Assembly (NCBI GenBank): GCA_902788205.1
Contig: CADAJJ010000001.1
Span: 62,001-126,000, forward strand
Direction of reading: 5' to 3'
Source of the DNA: RUG023 sp900315435
Lineage (GTDB): Bacteria; Spirochaetota; Spirochaetia; Sphaerochaetales; Sphaerochaetaceae
DNA: 64,000 nucleotides
The translations under genes were made by a program, and so were the position numbers. The notes beneath the pieces are model-generated. The model did no database searches. It saw only the letters and a program-made list of their open reading frames with translations, and had not been told where the DNA came from. Of the stretch, positions 8,714-16,953 are shown one piece after another (position 1 is the first letter of the stretch; each line of letters starts with the position of its first letter).

Positions 8714-8812
8714 GGGAGGTCGCAAGACCCCCCATGTGCCGGATGCCGGTTGATGACCAAACGGCCCATGGGTGTGACAAGCGCAGGACAGCCGATACCT
8801 GCCGATTGGAGG
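8714..8812 (+). promoter_or_regulatory. Structured 5' leader of the deaminase gene, candidate riboswitch
   Basis: Three helices can form in order. Helix 1 joins 8714-8721 to 8726-8733 across a GCAA tetraloop (one mismatch). Helix 2 joins CCATG-t-GCCG (8732-8741) to CGGC-c-CATGG (8762-8771). Helix 3 joins GCAGG (8783-8787) to CCTGC (8798-8802) and stops five bases before the ribosome site TGGAGG (8807-8812). Helices 1 and 2 share two bases, so they could compete. Placement between a terminator and a purine-salvage gene suggests a ligand-sensing leader. It does not fit the purine riboswitch consensus I know. Confidence 0.4.
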
Positions 8813-8818
8813 CTTCTT

Positions 8819-10189
8819 ATGGCTATGTTGCTCAAGCATGCGCGCGCACTGTGCACCAGCATGGAGGAACCGATCCTCAAGGATGTCGACCTTCGGATTG
8901 AGGGTTCCGTCATCTCAGAAATAGGAAAGGAGTTGCGGGAAGAGGAGGGGGACACGATTCTGGATTGCCGTGGCTGCGTGGTCATGCCCGGCATGGTGAA
9001 CTGCCACCACCATTTCTATCAGACCTTGACCCGGAATCTTCCTGCGGTACAGGATGCCAAGCTCTTCGACTGGCTGGTCTACCTGTACGAAGTCTGGAAG
9101 CACATCGACAAAGAGGCGGTCACCGTCTCCAGCGAACTCGCAATCAGCGAACTGCTGAGAACAGGGTGTACTGCGACGACCGACCACCATTACCTATACC
9201 CAAGGGGGTTTGATGGCGACATCATGGCCCTGCAGTTCGATGCGGCCGACAGGCTCGGCATCCGTTTCTCTCCGACCCGAGGGTCGATGAGCAAAAGCCG
9301 GAAGGATGGAGGCCTTCCTCCTGATTCCGTCGTCCAGACGGAAGAGGAAATCCTCCGGGACAGCGAACGTTGCATCAAACAGTTCCACGACTCTAGCCCG
9401 ATGGCCATGCACAAGATTGTGCTGGCTCCCTGCTCCCCGTTCTCCGTGACCAAGGAATGCATGAAGGAGAGCGCTCTTTTGGCAAGACGGTATGGGGTTC
9501 GGCTCCACACGCATCTCTGCGAAACGGTGGATGAAGAGGATGACTGCAGGAAAGCCTATGGTTTGAGACCTTTGGAGTTGATGGAGGAGTGCGGGTTGAT
9601 CGGGCCAGATGTCTTCTACGCCCATGGCATCCACTTCAATGATGAGGAGCTGAAACACCTCGCCGAAACCCACACAGGTATCTGTCATTGTCCTGCGAGC
9701 AATATGCGGCTGGGAAGCGGTATCTGCCGGACGAGGGAGATGCTTGACCTTGGCATCAACGTCGCACTCGGGGTGGATGGTTCCGCAAGCAACGATTCCA
9801 GCGACATGCTTGGCGAGGCAAGGCTTGCCATGCTGCTGGCGAGAGTCAAATACGGTTCCACCGCGTTGACCGCTCGTGAAGCGCTGAAGATGGCGACTGT
9901 CAATGGCGCCAGGATGCTGGGCTTCGAGAAGGTAGGAGAGCTGCGGAAGGGCTGGGCTGCGGATATCGCCGTCTTCGATGTCGATGACCTGGCCTACGCT
10001 GGAGCCCAGAGTGACCCGCTTGCCGCGCTGGTCTTCTGCGGCGACAGCCATATCGCGAAATACACCATTGTCAACGGCAAGATTGTCGTGGACAACGGCC
10101 ACGTGGTGGGCATCGATGAACGAAGGCTGACCAAAAAGGCCAACGAGGTCGCAAAGAGACTCCTGGATTGCAGGGAGAGCGAGAAATAA
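8819..10189 (+). CDS. 8-oxoguanine deaminase-like amidohydrolase
   Basis: A 456-residue metal-dependent hydrolase of the ATZ/TRZ-like amidohydrolase superfamily. It has the HxH motif at residues 63 and 65 (NCHHHFYQTLTR), the later metal or catalytic histidines in LHTHLCET and YAHGIHF, and the aspartate in ALGVDGSASND. The block HHFYQTLTRNLPAVQDAKLFDWL strongly resembles 8-oxoguanine deaminases, which convert 8-oxoguanine to urate; related members act on guanine or s-triazines, so the substrate is inferred. Start at 8819 is set by TGGAGG six bases upstream; a second ATG follows at 8825. It stands alone behind a structured leader and has its own terminator. Confidence 0.85.
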   Translation: MAMLLKHARALCTSMEEPILKDVDLRIEGSVISEIGKELREEEGDTILDCRGCVVMPGMVNCHHHFYQTLTRNLPAVQDAKLFDWLVYLYEVWKHIDKEAVTVSSELAISELLRTGCTATTDHHYLYPRGFDGDIMALQFDAADRLGIRFSPTRGSMSKSRKDGGLPPDSVVQTEEEILRDSERCIKQFHDSSPMAMHKIVLAPCSPFSVTKECMKESALLARRYGVRLHTHLCETVDEEDDCRKAYGLRPLELMEECGLIGPDVFYAHGIHFNDEELKHLAETHTGICHCPASNMRLGSGICRTREMLDLGINVALGVDGSASNDSSDMLGEARLAMLLARVKYGSTALTAREALKMATVNGARMLGFEKVGELRKGWAADIAVFDVDDLAYAGAQSDPLAALVFCGDSHIAKYTIVNGKIVVDNGHVVGIDERRLTKKANEVAKRLLDCRESEK

Positions 10190-10203
10190 GGGCTTCCGAC
10201 AGG

Positions 10204-10240
10204 AGGCAGTCCCGTCATGAGGGCTGTCTCTTGTCGTGAT
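10204..10240 (+). terminator. Probable terminator after the deaminase gene
   Basis: AGGCAG-t-CCC (10204-10213) pairs with GGG-CTGTCT (10221-10229) around a seven-base loop, followed by a mildly T-rich tail. Confidence 0.5.
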
Positions 10241-10569
10241 GATTTTCTCCTGCAAATCCGGTTGCATTTGTGTCCACGGATGTGCCAACTTTCTCGATAC
10301 CCATCCATGTGGAAAGCACTCGCAATGGAAAGGCAGGCCAGAGAGCCGACGGCGATCGGACCGTGGGAAATCCGACCCCAAAAGCAACAGCATATGAAAA
10401 TTAGGTCACAGAAAAGTGATTCCTGGATTGAAACACTGGAAAACATGCAATTTTTTTGTTTATTTGATACAATTTGTTTATGCAAAAATAAATAATTGAT
10501 TCTAGTTAACAGAATATACATTATATACATTTTACCTAAAAACCTGGAATACCCCTCTTGCCATTCGGA
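10241..10569. other. Intergenic gap with an AT-rich patch, no gene seen
   Basis: The gap separates convergent genes. Bases 10440-10555 are strikingly AT-rich compared with the surrounding GC-rich DNA and contain two copies of ATATACATT in tandem near 10512-10529 and long A/T runs. Short open frames here have no ribosome site or recognisable product. It may be the decayed remains of foreign DNA or a structural region. Confidence 0.5.
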
Positions 10570-11373
10570 CTACAGGGAAATGGAACCCATATAGGTCAGC
10601 TCGGACCAGAAGATGTTGTTGAACTCAGAGTTGCTGTTGGGGCTGATGCAGAACGCCGCGAACAGGTGTATGTATGCTTTGTCGGAGATGTTTGCATAGT
10701 CCTTGTTCGTGTAGGAACTTTCGGTGGAAACATCGGTCGCGGCGACGAACGGCCGGCCATTGTACCGGTAGAGCGTCAGTTCGCTCTCGCTCGGATATCC
10801 GTTGAATTCATAATCGCTGCCACTGAATGTCAGCTTCAAGGCTCTGTTGGCAGCCACGTTGCTGTCCGTAACGGCTGTCGTTTCCAACGCGATGTGGGTG
10901 ATATTGGCATTCAGCGCGTTCTTGCCATCTTTCAATCGAATCATGTAGTACGGCGCGGAAAACGACGACTGTTTGGATTCTCCTTTTGCGCTTAACAGAT
11001 AGAGATATTGGGTTTCCGAATTGTCCGAAAAGGAAAATACCGTATTGTTGTCGGTCGAGAGCGCGATTCCCTGGTATCCATTGATCCGGTAGATGCCCGT
11101 AAACCGCGATATCGCGGCGTCGACTGCGTATTTGGAAGAGCTATTGGAAATCACATAGAAAAAAGCGATGGAAGGCCCGTCACAGTTCTCCAGCAAACCG
11201 CCCAGCGACGTGTCATCCTCATCCTCAATCAGTTTCAGGAAGCCGATATTGATCTCATCATAGGAAGAACTGGGTTCGAACGAATATTCCGGACACAGGA
11301 TGTACTGGGGCATGCCACAGCTGGATACGAAAAAGGCGGATAGAAGAACCAGCGCCAGTGTCGCTTTCCTCAT
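10570..11373 (-). CDS. Lipoprotein of unknown function
   Basis: A 267-residue protein with a typical lipoprotein signal: MRKATLALVLLSAFFVSSCG, with the acylated cysteine at residue 19. The mature part is rich in Ser, Asn, Tyr and Asp (SSSYDEIN, STDNNTVFSFSDNSETQYL), suggesting a beta-rich domain exposed at the cell surface or in the periplasm. The ATG at 11373 is chosen because AGGAGGG precedes it and because it places the signal sequence correctly; the upstream in-frame codons overlap the preceding gene. It follows the TPR membrane gene by 34 bases and is likely in the same operon. I do not recognise a family. Confidence 0.8.
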   Translation of the reverse strand: MRKATLALVLLSAFFVSSCGMPQYILCPEYSFEPSSSYDEINIGFLKLIEDEDDTSLGGLLENCDGPSIAFFYVISNSSSKYAVDAAISRFTGIYRINGYQGIALSTDNNTVFSFSDNSETQYLYLLSAKGESKQSSFSAPYYMIRLKDGKNALNANITHIALETTAVTDSNVAANRALKLTFSGSDYEFNGYPSESELTLYRYNGRPFVAATDVSTESSYTNKDYANISDKAYIHLFAAFCISPNSNSEFNNIFWSELTYMGSISL

Positions 11374-11407
11374 TATCCGCCCTCCTCTGGTTTTGAGAAA
11401 ACCTTCG

Positions 11408-12100
11408 TCAATATGCAAGAATCGCAGTCTGGGCAAGCCTCGCATATTCGCTCGACGGGAACTGGTCGATCAGCTGCTGGTAAGTCGCCTTTGCCAGCTC
11501 GTTCTGGCCCTGTTTTCCCTGCAACCTTGCCTGGTTGAACAAGGCTTTCGGCGCCTCAGGAGCGTCAGTGCCGAACTCGTCCCACACACGGGTATAGTAC
11601 TCCAGTGCCTGGTCCTCGTTACCACTGTCCTCGGCTACCACTGCGGCGTTGAACAGTGACAACGGTCCGAGGTAGGTGTCTTTCTTGGCGTTGTAGATAG
11701 CCATATAGCCAGCTTCAGCGCTTTGATAGTCCTTCTCCTCAAAGGCAATCGTCGCAAGCATATACTGAGCCTTCAACGAAGGATAGCTCTTGCCTTTGGC
11801 AAGGCTGCCAAGCGTATCCTTGAGCTCCTGCATGCCGTTCTTGTAGTCGTCGCTTTGCGGATCCATGGCGACCAGTTCGCTGTAACGGGTGGTCGCTTGG
11901 TCGATCTTGTCGAATGCCTTTTCCAGGTTCTTCGAATAGACGGCGTTGAAGATCAACATGACTACCAGAACCAGCACAATCGCAAGGCCGATGACCATCA
12001 AGGCAACCTTGTTTCTACCAAGAAACCTCGTTACCTTGAACTCAACTTGCTCGGTCGCGGTCACTCCCCGCAGTTCTGTCTCATTCGTATTGCGTTTCAT
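11408..12100 (-). CDS. Single-pass membrane protein with periplasmic TPR repeats
   Basis: A 230-residue protein: a cytoplasmic N-terminus of about 30 residues, one membrane segment (VALMVIGLAIVLVLVVMLIF, about 32-51), then helical repeats such as KAQYMLATIAFEEKDYQSAEAGYM and LFNAAVVAEDSGNEDQALEYYTRVWDE read in shorter pieces as TPR motifs. This layout resembles YfgM-type proteins and other TPR scaffolds that help envelope assembly; the identity is not certain. It lies after rpsA and its terminator, so it may have lower or separate expression, and precedes the lipoprotein gene. Confidence 0.8.
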   Translation of the reverse strand: MKRNTNETELRGVTATEQVEFKVTRFLGRNKVALMVIGLAIVLVLVVMLIFNAVYSKNLEKAFDKIDQATTRYSELVAMDPQSDDYKNGMQELKDTLGSLAKGKSYPSLKAQYMLATIAFEEKDYQSAEAGYMAIYNAKKDTYLGPLSLFNAAVVAEDSGNEDQALEYYTRVWDEFGTDAPEAPKALFNQARLQGKQGQNELAKATYQQLIDQFPSSEYARLAQTAILAY

Positions 12101-12130
12101 GTCTCAAACTCCGAACGTGCTTCAAAGACA

Positions 12131-12160
12131 ACACAGGCGGCCGTTTCTTGCCGCCTGTGT
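12131..12160 (-). terminator. Intrinsic terminator of the rpsA operon
   Basis: A perfect eleven-base stem, ACACAGGCGGC with GCCGCCTGTGT, around an eight-base loop. On the reverse strand it is followed by the T-rich TGTCTTTG. It lies between rpsA and the TPR gene. Confidence 0.8.
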
Positions 12161-12173
12161 CCTCAAAGAAACG

Positions 12174-13877
12174 TTATTTGTCTTCCTTGGTCTTCATCAG
12201 ATCGGCGAGAGTGAAACTCTCCGAGTCATCTTTGTCTTCAGAGATGTACTTGGCGATTTCGCTCTGCTCGTTCTTTCTGATCATTTCCTTGATGGAGAGG
12301 GAGAGCTTCTGGGTCGTCGGATTGCACTCCAAGACGGCAGCGGTGACCGTGTCGCCAACCTTGAACTTCTTCAGAACCTCGTCGGTGTACTCTTCATCCG
12401 GACCAACCAGATTGAACTTGCTGATCAGACCCTCAATATCGCCAGGCACCTTGACAAACACACCAAAGTCGGTGACGTTGCTGATGGTACCAGTGATGTT
12501 GCTGCCCTTCGGGAAGTCATGACGGAGCTGCAGCCACGGGTTGCCCTCAAGCTGCTTGACACTCAGTCTGATTCTTCTGTTCTCGGGCTCGACCTTGGTG
12601 ACCACGACGTCCAGAATATCGCCTTCCTTGCAGAAGGAAGCCATGTTCTTGACCTTCTTGGTCCACGAGATGTCGTCGATATGGAGGAATCCGTCGATAC
12701 CCTCTTCCAGATTGATGAAGGCGCCACTGTTGGTGACCTTCACGACCGGGCGGGAGAGCGTGGTTCCGACAGGATAGCGCTCGCCGATGGTGTCCCAAGG
12801 ATTCTCCTGCAGCTGCTTCAAGCCGAGGGATACCCTCTTCTTGTCCAGGTCGTAGCCAAGGATCTTGGCCTCGACGACATCACCGACGTTCAGGACCTCT
12901 TTCGGGTTGTTGATGTGCTTCGTCCAAGACATCTCGGAAATGTGGGCAAGGCCTTCGATGCCCGGCTCCAGCTCGATGAAGGCGCCGAAGTTGGTGATCT
13001 TGGTGACTTTCTGCTTGATGACATCACCGACGTGATATCTGGCCTCGAAGGTCGTCCAAGGATCCTCGCTCATATGCTTCAGGGAGAGGTTGATCTTCTG
13101 GGTCTCCGGGTCGATGTTGATCAGTCTGAGCTGGACAACCTGGCCCTTCTTCACGAAATCTTTTGGACGGGTAACGTGGCCCCAGCTCATATCGTTGATA
13201 TGGAGCAGACCGTCAAAACCACCCAGATCGATGAATGCTCCAAAGCTGGTGAACGACTTCACGACACCCTGGACTACGTCACCAATCTTCACGTTCGCGA
13301 AGAACTTTTCCTTATTTTCCTTGATTTTCTGGTCAAGATACTCGCGGCGGTTCACCACGCTCTTGAGCTTGGTGCCGCTGTGGAACTTGTCAATCATGAA
13401 ATAGTCGGAAACGCCGAGCAAAGACTCCGGGTTCTCGACATGCTGGACATCAGCCTTGGAAAGCGGGCAGAACCCACGGTAATCGCCACCGAGATCCACC
13501 TCGTAGCCACCCTTGATGACCTTGTCGAACTTGCCCATGACCGGGGTATGGTTATCGGCTGCGGCCTTCAATTCGTCCGTACGCTTCTTGAAGTCGGCCC
13601 TTTTCTTGGAAACGACGATAGACCCGCCCTTTCCTTCCTTGTTGATGACGACGACCTCGACCTTCTCTCCCACCTGGGGGATATCCGTGAACTCCGAAGT
13701 GGAAATTCTTCCTTCGGATTTGTAGCCAACGTCCAAAAATACCGTCTCGTTGTTTACCTGGACAACAGTACCGGTCACGAGCTGACCGTCTTCGATTTCA
13801 TCAAGAGATTTGAGATTCTCGTCCAACATCCGCTGGATTTTGGTTTTCTCTTCATCCATCTTTTCTTCTTCAGCCAC
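12174..13877 (-). CDS. rpsA: 30S ribosomal protein S1
   Basis: Binds mRNA on the small ribosomal subunit. The 567-residue protein contains six S1 RNA-binding repeats, starting near residues 34, 110, 205, 290, 377 and 463; the third to fifth carry the classic pattern FGAFIDLGG-DGLLHINDMSW and its variants. The start is a GTG at 13877 with AGGAGAAATCAA just ahead. It follows cmk by 24 bases, the cmk-rpsA pairing also found in many other bacteria. Because several genes of this region look leaderless, the presence of a full S1 is relevant: S1 mainly helps structured, led messages. Confidence 0.97.
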   Translation of the reverse strand: MAEEEKMDEEKTKIQRMLDENLKSLDEIEDGQLVTGTVVQVNNETVFLDVGYKSEGRISTSEFTDIPQVGEKVEVVVINKEGKGGSIVVSKKRADFKKRTDELKAAADNHTPVMGKFDKVIKGGYEVDLGGDYRGFCPLSKADVQHVENPESLLGVSDYFMIDKFHSGTKLKSVVNRREYLDQKIKENKEKFFANVKIGDVVQGVVKSFTSFGAFIDLGGFDGLLHINDMSWGHVTRPKDFVKKGQVVQLRLINIDPETQKINLSLKHMSEDPWTTFEARYHVGDVIKQKVTKITNFGAFIELEPGIEGLAHISEMSWTKHINNPKEVLNVGDVVEAKILGYDLDKKRVSLGLKQLQENPWDTIGERYPVGTTLSRPVVKVTNSGAFINLEEGIDGFLHIDDISWTKKVKNMASFCKEGDILDVVVTKVEPENRRIRLSVKQLEGNPWLQLRHDFPKGSNITGTISNVTDFGVFVKVPGDIEGLISKFNLVGPDEEYTDEVLKKFKVGDTVTAAVLECNPTTQKLSLSIKEMIRKNEQSEIAKYISEDKDDSESFTLADLMKTKEDK

Positions 13878-13901
13878 TTGATTTCTCCTGATCCTTAAAT
13901 T

Positions 13902-14552
13902 CTATTTCCTATCGTTTTTACACGCAAAAATAGCAGATAACACTCTCTCACAAACCTGTTCTATAGTCAAGTACGATGTATCGATATAGAGGGCGTCCGC
14001 AGCCTGCTTCAAAGCGCCTACTTTCTTGTTCCTGTCGATCTCGTCTCTCTCCTTGATTGCCTGCAGGACCGACGCGAAACTGCCGTTTTCAGGGTGTTGT
14101 TCCAGGCGCCTTCTCGCCCGTACCTCCGGCGTGGCGTCGAAGTAGCATTTCACCTCCGCGTCCGGGAAAACCACCGTCGTGATGTCGCGTCCTTCGGCAA
14201 TCACATCCATCCCCTCGCTGACCTTTCGGAGTTGCTCGTTGACATAGGCTCTCAAAGGCGGATAGGTGCTCACCTTCGCGACCGCCCTGTCCACCTCGGG
14301 GGTATGGAGTTTGTCCTCGACATCCTGCCCGTCGATGGCGATGGCGCCATCCTTGATGGAAAGCTTGATTTTCTTCGCGTTCTCGAGCACATCCTCCAGA
14401 TCATCGGTGCTGCGTCCCCTCACCTGCTGGTTGTAGGTATATGCCCGGTAGAAGGAACCGCTGTTCAGGTAATAAAAACCACATTTCTGCGCAATCATCC
14501 TTGCGATGGTGCTCTTTCCCACTCCGGCGGGACCATCAATCGCGACTCTCAT
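13902..14552 (-). CDS. cmk: Cytidylate kinase
   Basis: Phosphorylates CMP and dCMP using ATP. A 216-residue protein with the N-terminal P-loop GPAGVGKST and the family motifs FYLNSGSFYRAYT and AEGRDITTVVFPDAEVKCYFDA. The segment RARRRLEQ forms the lid. The ATG at 14552 is favoured over the GTG one codon earlier because AGGAGG is then six bases away. It overlaps the end of the pseudouridine synthase gene by 17 bases and is followed by rpsA. Confidence 0.96.
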   Translation of the reverse strand: MRVAIDGPAGVGKSTIARMIAQKCGFYYLNSGSFYRAYTYNQQVRGRSTDDLEDVLENAKKIKLSIKDGAIAIDGQDVEDKLHTPEVDRAVAKVSTYPPLRAYVNEQLRKVSEGMDVIAEGRDITTVVFPDAEVKCYFDATPEVRARRRLEQHPENGSFASVLQAIKERDEIDRNKKVGALKQAADALYIDTSYLTIEQVCERVLSAIFACKNDRK

Positions 14553-15276
14553 CACTGACCTCCTTGTACAGGCTTTGGACTTCCCACTGTTCTAGGCGAC
14601 GGTACTGGCCGAGTTTCAACTCTCCCAGCTCGATCTGGCCGATGCGTATACGCTGCAACTGTTTCACTTCGTAGCCGAAGTAATCGAACAGCTTGCGGAT
14701 CTCTCGGTTCTTGCCCTCGGTGAGGACGACACGGATGACCCGGTTGAAGACCTGCGAATAGCTCTTGATCTTGTAAGGGGACCGGGAATCCTCAAGATAG
14801 ATGCCTCTGTGCATCTCCGCAAGGTCACGCTTGTCCACCGGCCTGTCGGTCTGGACGATATATTCCTTCTCGATCTCGTGCGACGGGTGCATGACCGCGT
14901 TGGCCAGCTGTCCGTCGTTGGTGAACAGGATCAGGCCGATCGAGTCTTTGTCCAGACGGCCCACATGGAACAGCAGGCTCCGGTCAGGAATGTCGATCAG
15001 GTCTCTGGCGTACAGTTTGTTGAACGGGTCGTAATTCGCGCAGACATACCCTTTTGGCTTGTTCAGCGCAAAATAATACGACTGCTCGCTCGGCTCGACA
15101 GGCTGGTCGTCCAGCATGACGGCATCATCCTTGTCCACCTTGGTCCCGAGCTCGGTCACCACACGGGTGTTCACCTTCACTCTTCCACTGGTGATCAGGG
15201 TCTCGCAACTGCGACGAGAGCCGCAACCGCTTTTGGCAAGGTACGCCTGCAGGCGCATCGGGTATTCAAGTTTCAT
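14536..15276 (-). CDS. RluB/RsuA-family rRNA pseudouridine synthase
   Basis: Converts a specific rRNA uridine to pseudouridine. A 246-residue protein with an N-terminal S4 RNA-binding domain (MRLQAYLAKSGCGSRRSCE) and the catalytic GRLDKDSIGLILFTNDG block, whose aspartate is the nucleophile. The later EGKNREIRKLFDYFGYEVKQL segment is typical of RluB/RluE/RluF/RsuA enzymes. Which rRNA site is modified cannot be read from the sequence; its place next to scpB argues for RluB, since scpA-scpB-rluB is a common bacterial gene order. It overlaps scpB by 11 bases. Confidence 0.9.
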   Translation of the reverse strand: MKLEYPMRLQAYLAKSGCGSRRSCETLITSGRVKVNTRVVTELGTKVDKDDAVMLDDQPVEPSEQSYYFALNKPKGYVCANYDPFNKLYARDLIDIPDRSLLFHVGRLDKDSIGLILFTNDGQLANAVMHPSHEIEKEYIVQTDRPVDKRDLAEMHRGIYLEDSRSPYKIKSYSQVFNRVIRVVLTEGKNREIRKLFDYFGYEVKQLQRIRIGQIELGELKLGQYRRLEQWEVQSLYKEVSDESRD

Positions 15277-15901
15277 CGTTCTTCTCCTCGTTGTCGGATT
15301 CCGTGTCCGTCTCTTCCTCTTCCTTCGTGTCGGGTACCGTCTCGAAGCGTTCCTCGTCGATCTCGCTCAAGCGAGGAAGCTCGCTGATGGAAGAAAGATG
15401 GAACTCGTACAGGAACTTGCGGGTGGTGCCGTACAGGCAGGGGTGTCCGATGACATCCTTGCGTCCGACTACCTTGATATATTCTCTCTCCCGCAGGAGT
15501 TTGACAATCGTGTCGCTGGACACTCCACGGATATTGTCAATTTCCCTGCGGGTGATTGGCTGGCTGTATGCGACGATGGACAACGTTTCCAGGGCCGCCT
15601 TGCTCAGACGCCGCTCCACTTTCTTGCCGTAGCAGGTGCGGAGCTTGTCGTACAGGTCGCTGGAGGGGGTCAGCAGGAAGCCCCCCGGGTTCTCGTTGAC
15701 CGTAAGGCCATGCATGTAGAGGTTGTAGTGCTCTCCCAGCTCGCTGACTGCGGCGTCCAGTTCCTTGCCGCCCAATCCGGTCATCCGTTCCAGCTTCTCA
15801 CGGTCGACAGGCTCATTCTCCAGGAAAAGGATCACCTCGACCATGCGCGCGTCCTGGCTGAGGATCGGCCCGCTCACCTTACTGGTCTTCGTCTTCGTCA
15901 T
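15266..15901 (-). CDS. scpB: Segregation and condensation protein B
   Basis: Partner of ScpA and SMC in chromosome condensation. About 211 residues, with two winged-helix domains: VEVILFLENEPVDREKLERM starts the first, and KAALETLSIVAYSQPITRREIDNIRG with RGVSSDTIVKLLREREYI forms the conserved second. The C-terminal 25 residues are extremely acidic. Several methionines cluster at the start; the ATG at 15901 is chosen because GAGGAGG lies six bases upstream, although 15907 and 15919 are possible. The gene overlaps the end of scpA by 23 bases. Confidence 0.94.
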   Translation of the reverse strand: MTKTKTSKVSGPILSQDARMVEVILFLENEPVDREKLERMTGLGGKELDAAVSELGEHYNLYMHGLTVNENPGGFLLTPSSDLYDKLRTCYGKKVERRLSKAALETLSIVAYSQPITRREIDNIRGVSSDTIVKLLREREYIKVVGRKDVIGHPCLYGTTRKFLYEFHLSSISELPRLSEIDEERFETVPDTKEEEETDTESDNEEKNDET

Positions 15902-16895
15902 CGTCATCCTCCTCGCCATCGAGGTCGATCATCTCATCCTCGCTTTCCTCATCATACTGTACTTGCCGCTGCGGCATCCCTGGCTCTTCCTCATCCTCCG
16001 GCAGGTCGTCATCATGGCTGTGGGCCTGTTCGGTCGCCGCGTGCTCGGGCCCGATCTGGGTTCCCTCAGGTTCCTCGAGGGTCATGCCGCTCTCCACCAT
16101 CTGGTCGTACTGGTCGTCGATCGCGTCAGCCATCTTCGCATCGATCTCCGGAGTCTTCTCAAGGGCCCGTATGGTAATCGTGCCATAGGGCTCGTCCTGA
16201 TGGATGGTGATCTTGTGCCAACGGCAACATTCCAGGATCGCCATGAAGGCGCAGATGATGTCCAGCTTGCTGTCCAGGTGGACGATGACCTGTTCCAGCG
16301 TGATTTCCTCATGGGTCTCAAGCAGCTCGTCCATCAGGGCGATCTTCTCGCTGATGGAGACGCTTTCATAGACGTTGAAGAGCTTGTCCGCCGAGATGTT
16401 CTTCATCAGCTTGCGGAAGGTCTCGAGGAACGTCTGCGGGGTAACCCCGTCGAAGAGCTCCTCGTCGCTGAACGGAAGGAAGAAGTCGTTCTCCTTGCGC
16501 ATGACGACGAACTCGCCGTTGTTGCCCCCGGAGAGCAACTGGGTGTATTTCTTGAACTTCTGGTATTCGATCAACTGGTCGACCAGCTCCTTGCGTGGAT
16601 CCTCGTACTCCTCGTCGAACTCCACATCCTCAGGCAGGAGCATCCTGCTCTTGATGGCCAAGAGTTGGCTGGCCATCTTGTAGAAGCTGGAGAGCACGCC
16701 GAGGTCCATGTCCTGGTGGGCGGAAAGATAGGCAAGGAACTGGTCGGTAATCTGGGCGATCGGAATGTCGTAGATATTCACTTCCGACTGCTGGATCAGG
16801 TACAGGAGCAGGTCAAGCGGTCCGTCGAACTTGATCGTCGGAGCCTGAAAAGTCTTCCCATCCTGGGTAGTGAATCGCACTTCCGTTTCGGCCAT
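15879..16895 (-). CDS. scpA: Segregation and condensation protein A (kleisin)
   Basis: Kleisin subunit that bridges SMC heads. The 338-residue protein has the typical N-terminus FDGPLDLLLYLIQQSEVNIYDIPI, followed by ITDQFLAYL and the MASQLLAIKSRMLLP helix. The C-terminal winged helix is seen in the EEITLEQVIVHLDSKLDIICAFMAILECC region. The last 70 or so residues are an Asp/Glu-rich tail not needed for the fold, making it longer than most ScpA (about 250 residues). The ATG has no ribosome site; instead a -10 element ends eight bases upstream, so translation probably begins on a leaderless message. First gene of scpA-scpB-rluB-cmk-rpsA. Confidence 0.95.
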   Translation of the reverse strand: MAETEVRFTTQDGKTFQAPTIKFDGPLDLLLYLIQQSEVNIYDIPIAQITDQFLAYLSAHQDMDLGVLSSFYKMASQLLAIKSRMLLPEDVEFDEEYEDPRKELVDQLIEYQKFKKYTQLLSGGNNGEFVVMRKENDFFLPFSDEELFDGVTPQTFLETFRKLMKNISADKLFNVYESVSISEKIALMDELLETHEEITLEQVIVHLDSKLDIICAFMAILECCRWHKITIHQDEPYGTITIRALEKTPEIDAKMADAIDDQYDQMVESGMTLEEPEGTQIGPEHAATEQAHSHDDDLPEDEEEPGMPQRQVQYDEESEDEMIDLDGEEDDDDEDEDQ

Positions 16896-16903
16896 AGGGA
16901 TAC

Positions 16904-16933
16904 AGTATAAAAGGAAACCCCGTCACTGGTCAA
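16904..16933 (-). promoter_or_regulatory. scpA promoter, overlapping the recA terminator
   Basis: Reverse-strand TTGACC (16928-16933) and TATACT (16904-16909) are 18 bases apart. The -35 box is the loop of the recA terminator hairpin. Transcription would start about two bases before the scpA ATG. Confidence 0.7.
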
Positions 16934-16943
16934 AGTGGCGGGG
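16918..16943 (-). terminator. Intrinsic terminator of the rpe-dtd-recA operon
   Basis: CCCCG-t-CACT pairs with AGTG-g-CGGGG around the six-base loop GGTCAA (forward-strand view). On the reverse strand it is followed by TTTCCTTTT. Confidence 0.8.
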
Positions 16944-16953
16944 CGCTTGCCGT

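Noticed and set aside
8677..8803. Cobalamin-type riboswitch upstream of the deaminase gene
   Set aside because: The ending GATACCTGCC and the CACTGG-GGGA run look similar, but the conserved B12-box order and the central domain are missing.
10217..10495. A 92-codon forward frame in the AT-rich gap
   Set aside because: No ribosome site; cysteine and methionine rich composition unlike neighbours; partly formed by the deaminase terminator region.
11263..11283. GGTTCGAAC as a possible tRNA T-loop
   Set aside because: Inside the lipoprotein coding region, with no acceptor or anticodon stem around it. No other tRNA candidates were found.
11946..13898. A 650-codon forward frame antisense to rpsA
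   Set aside because: It mirrors the S1 repeats in reverse; no start signal and no known motif.
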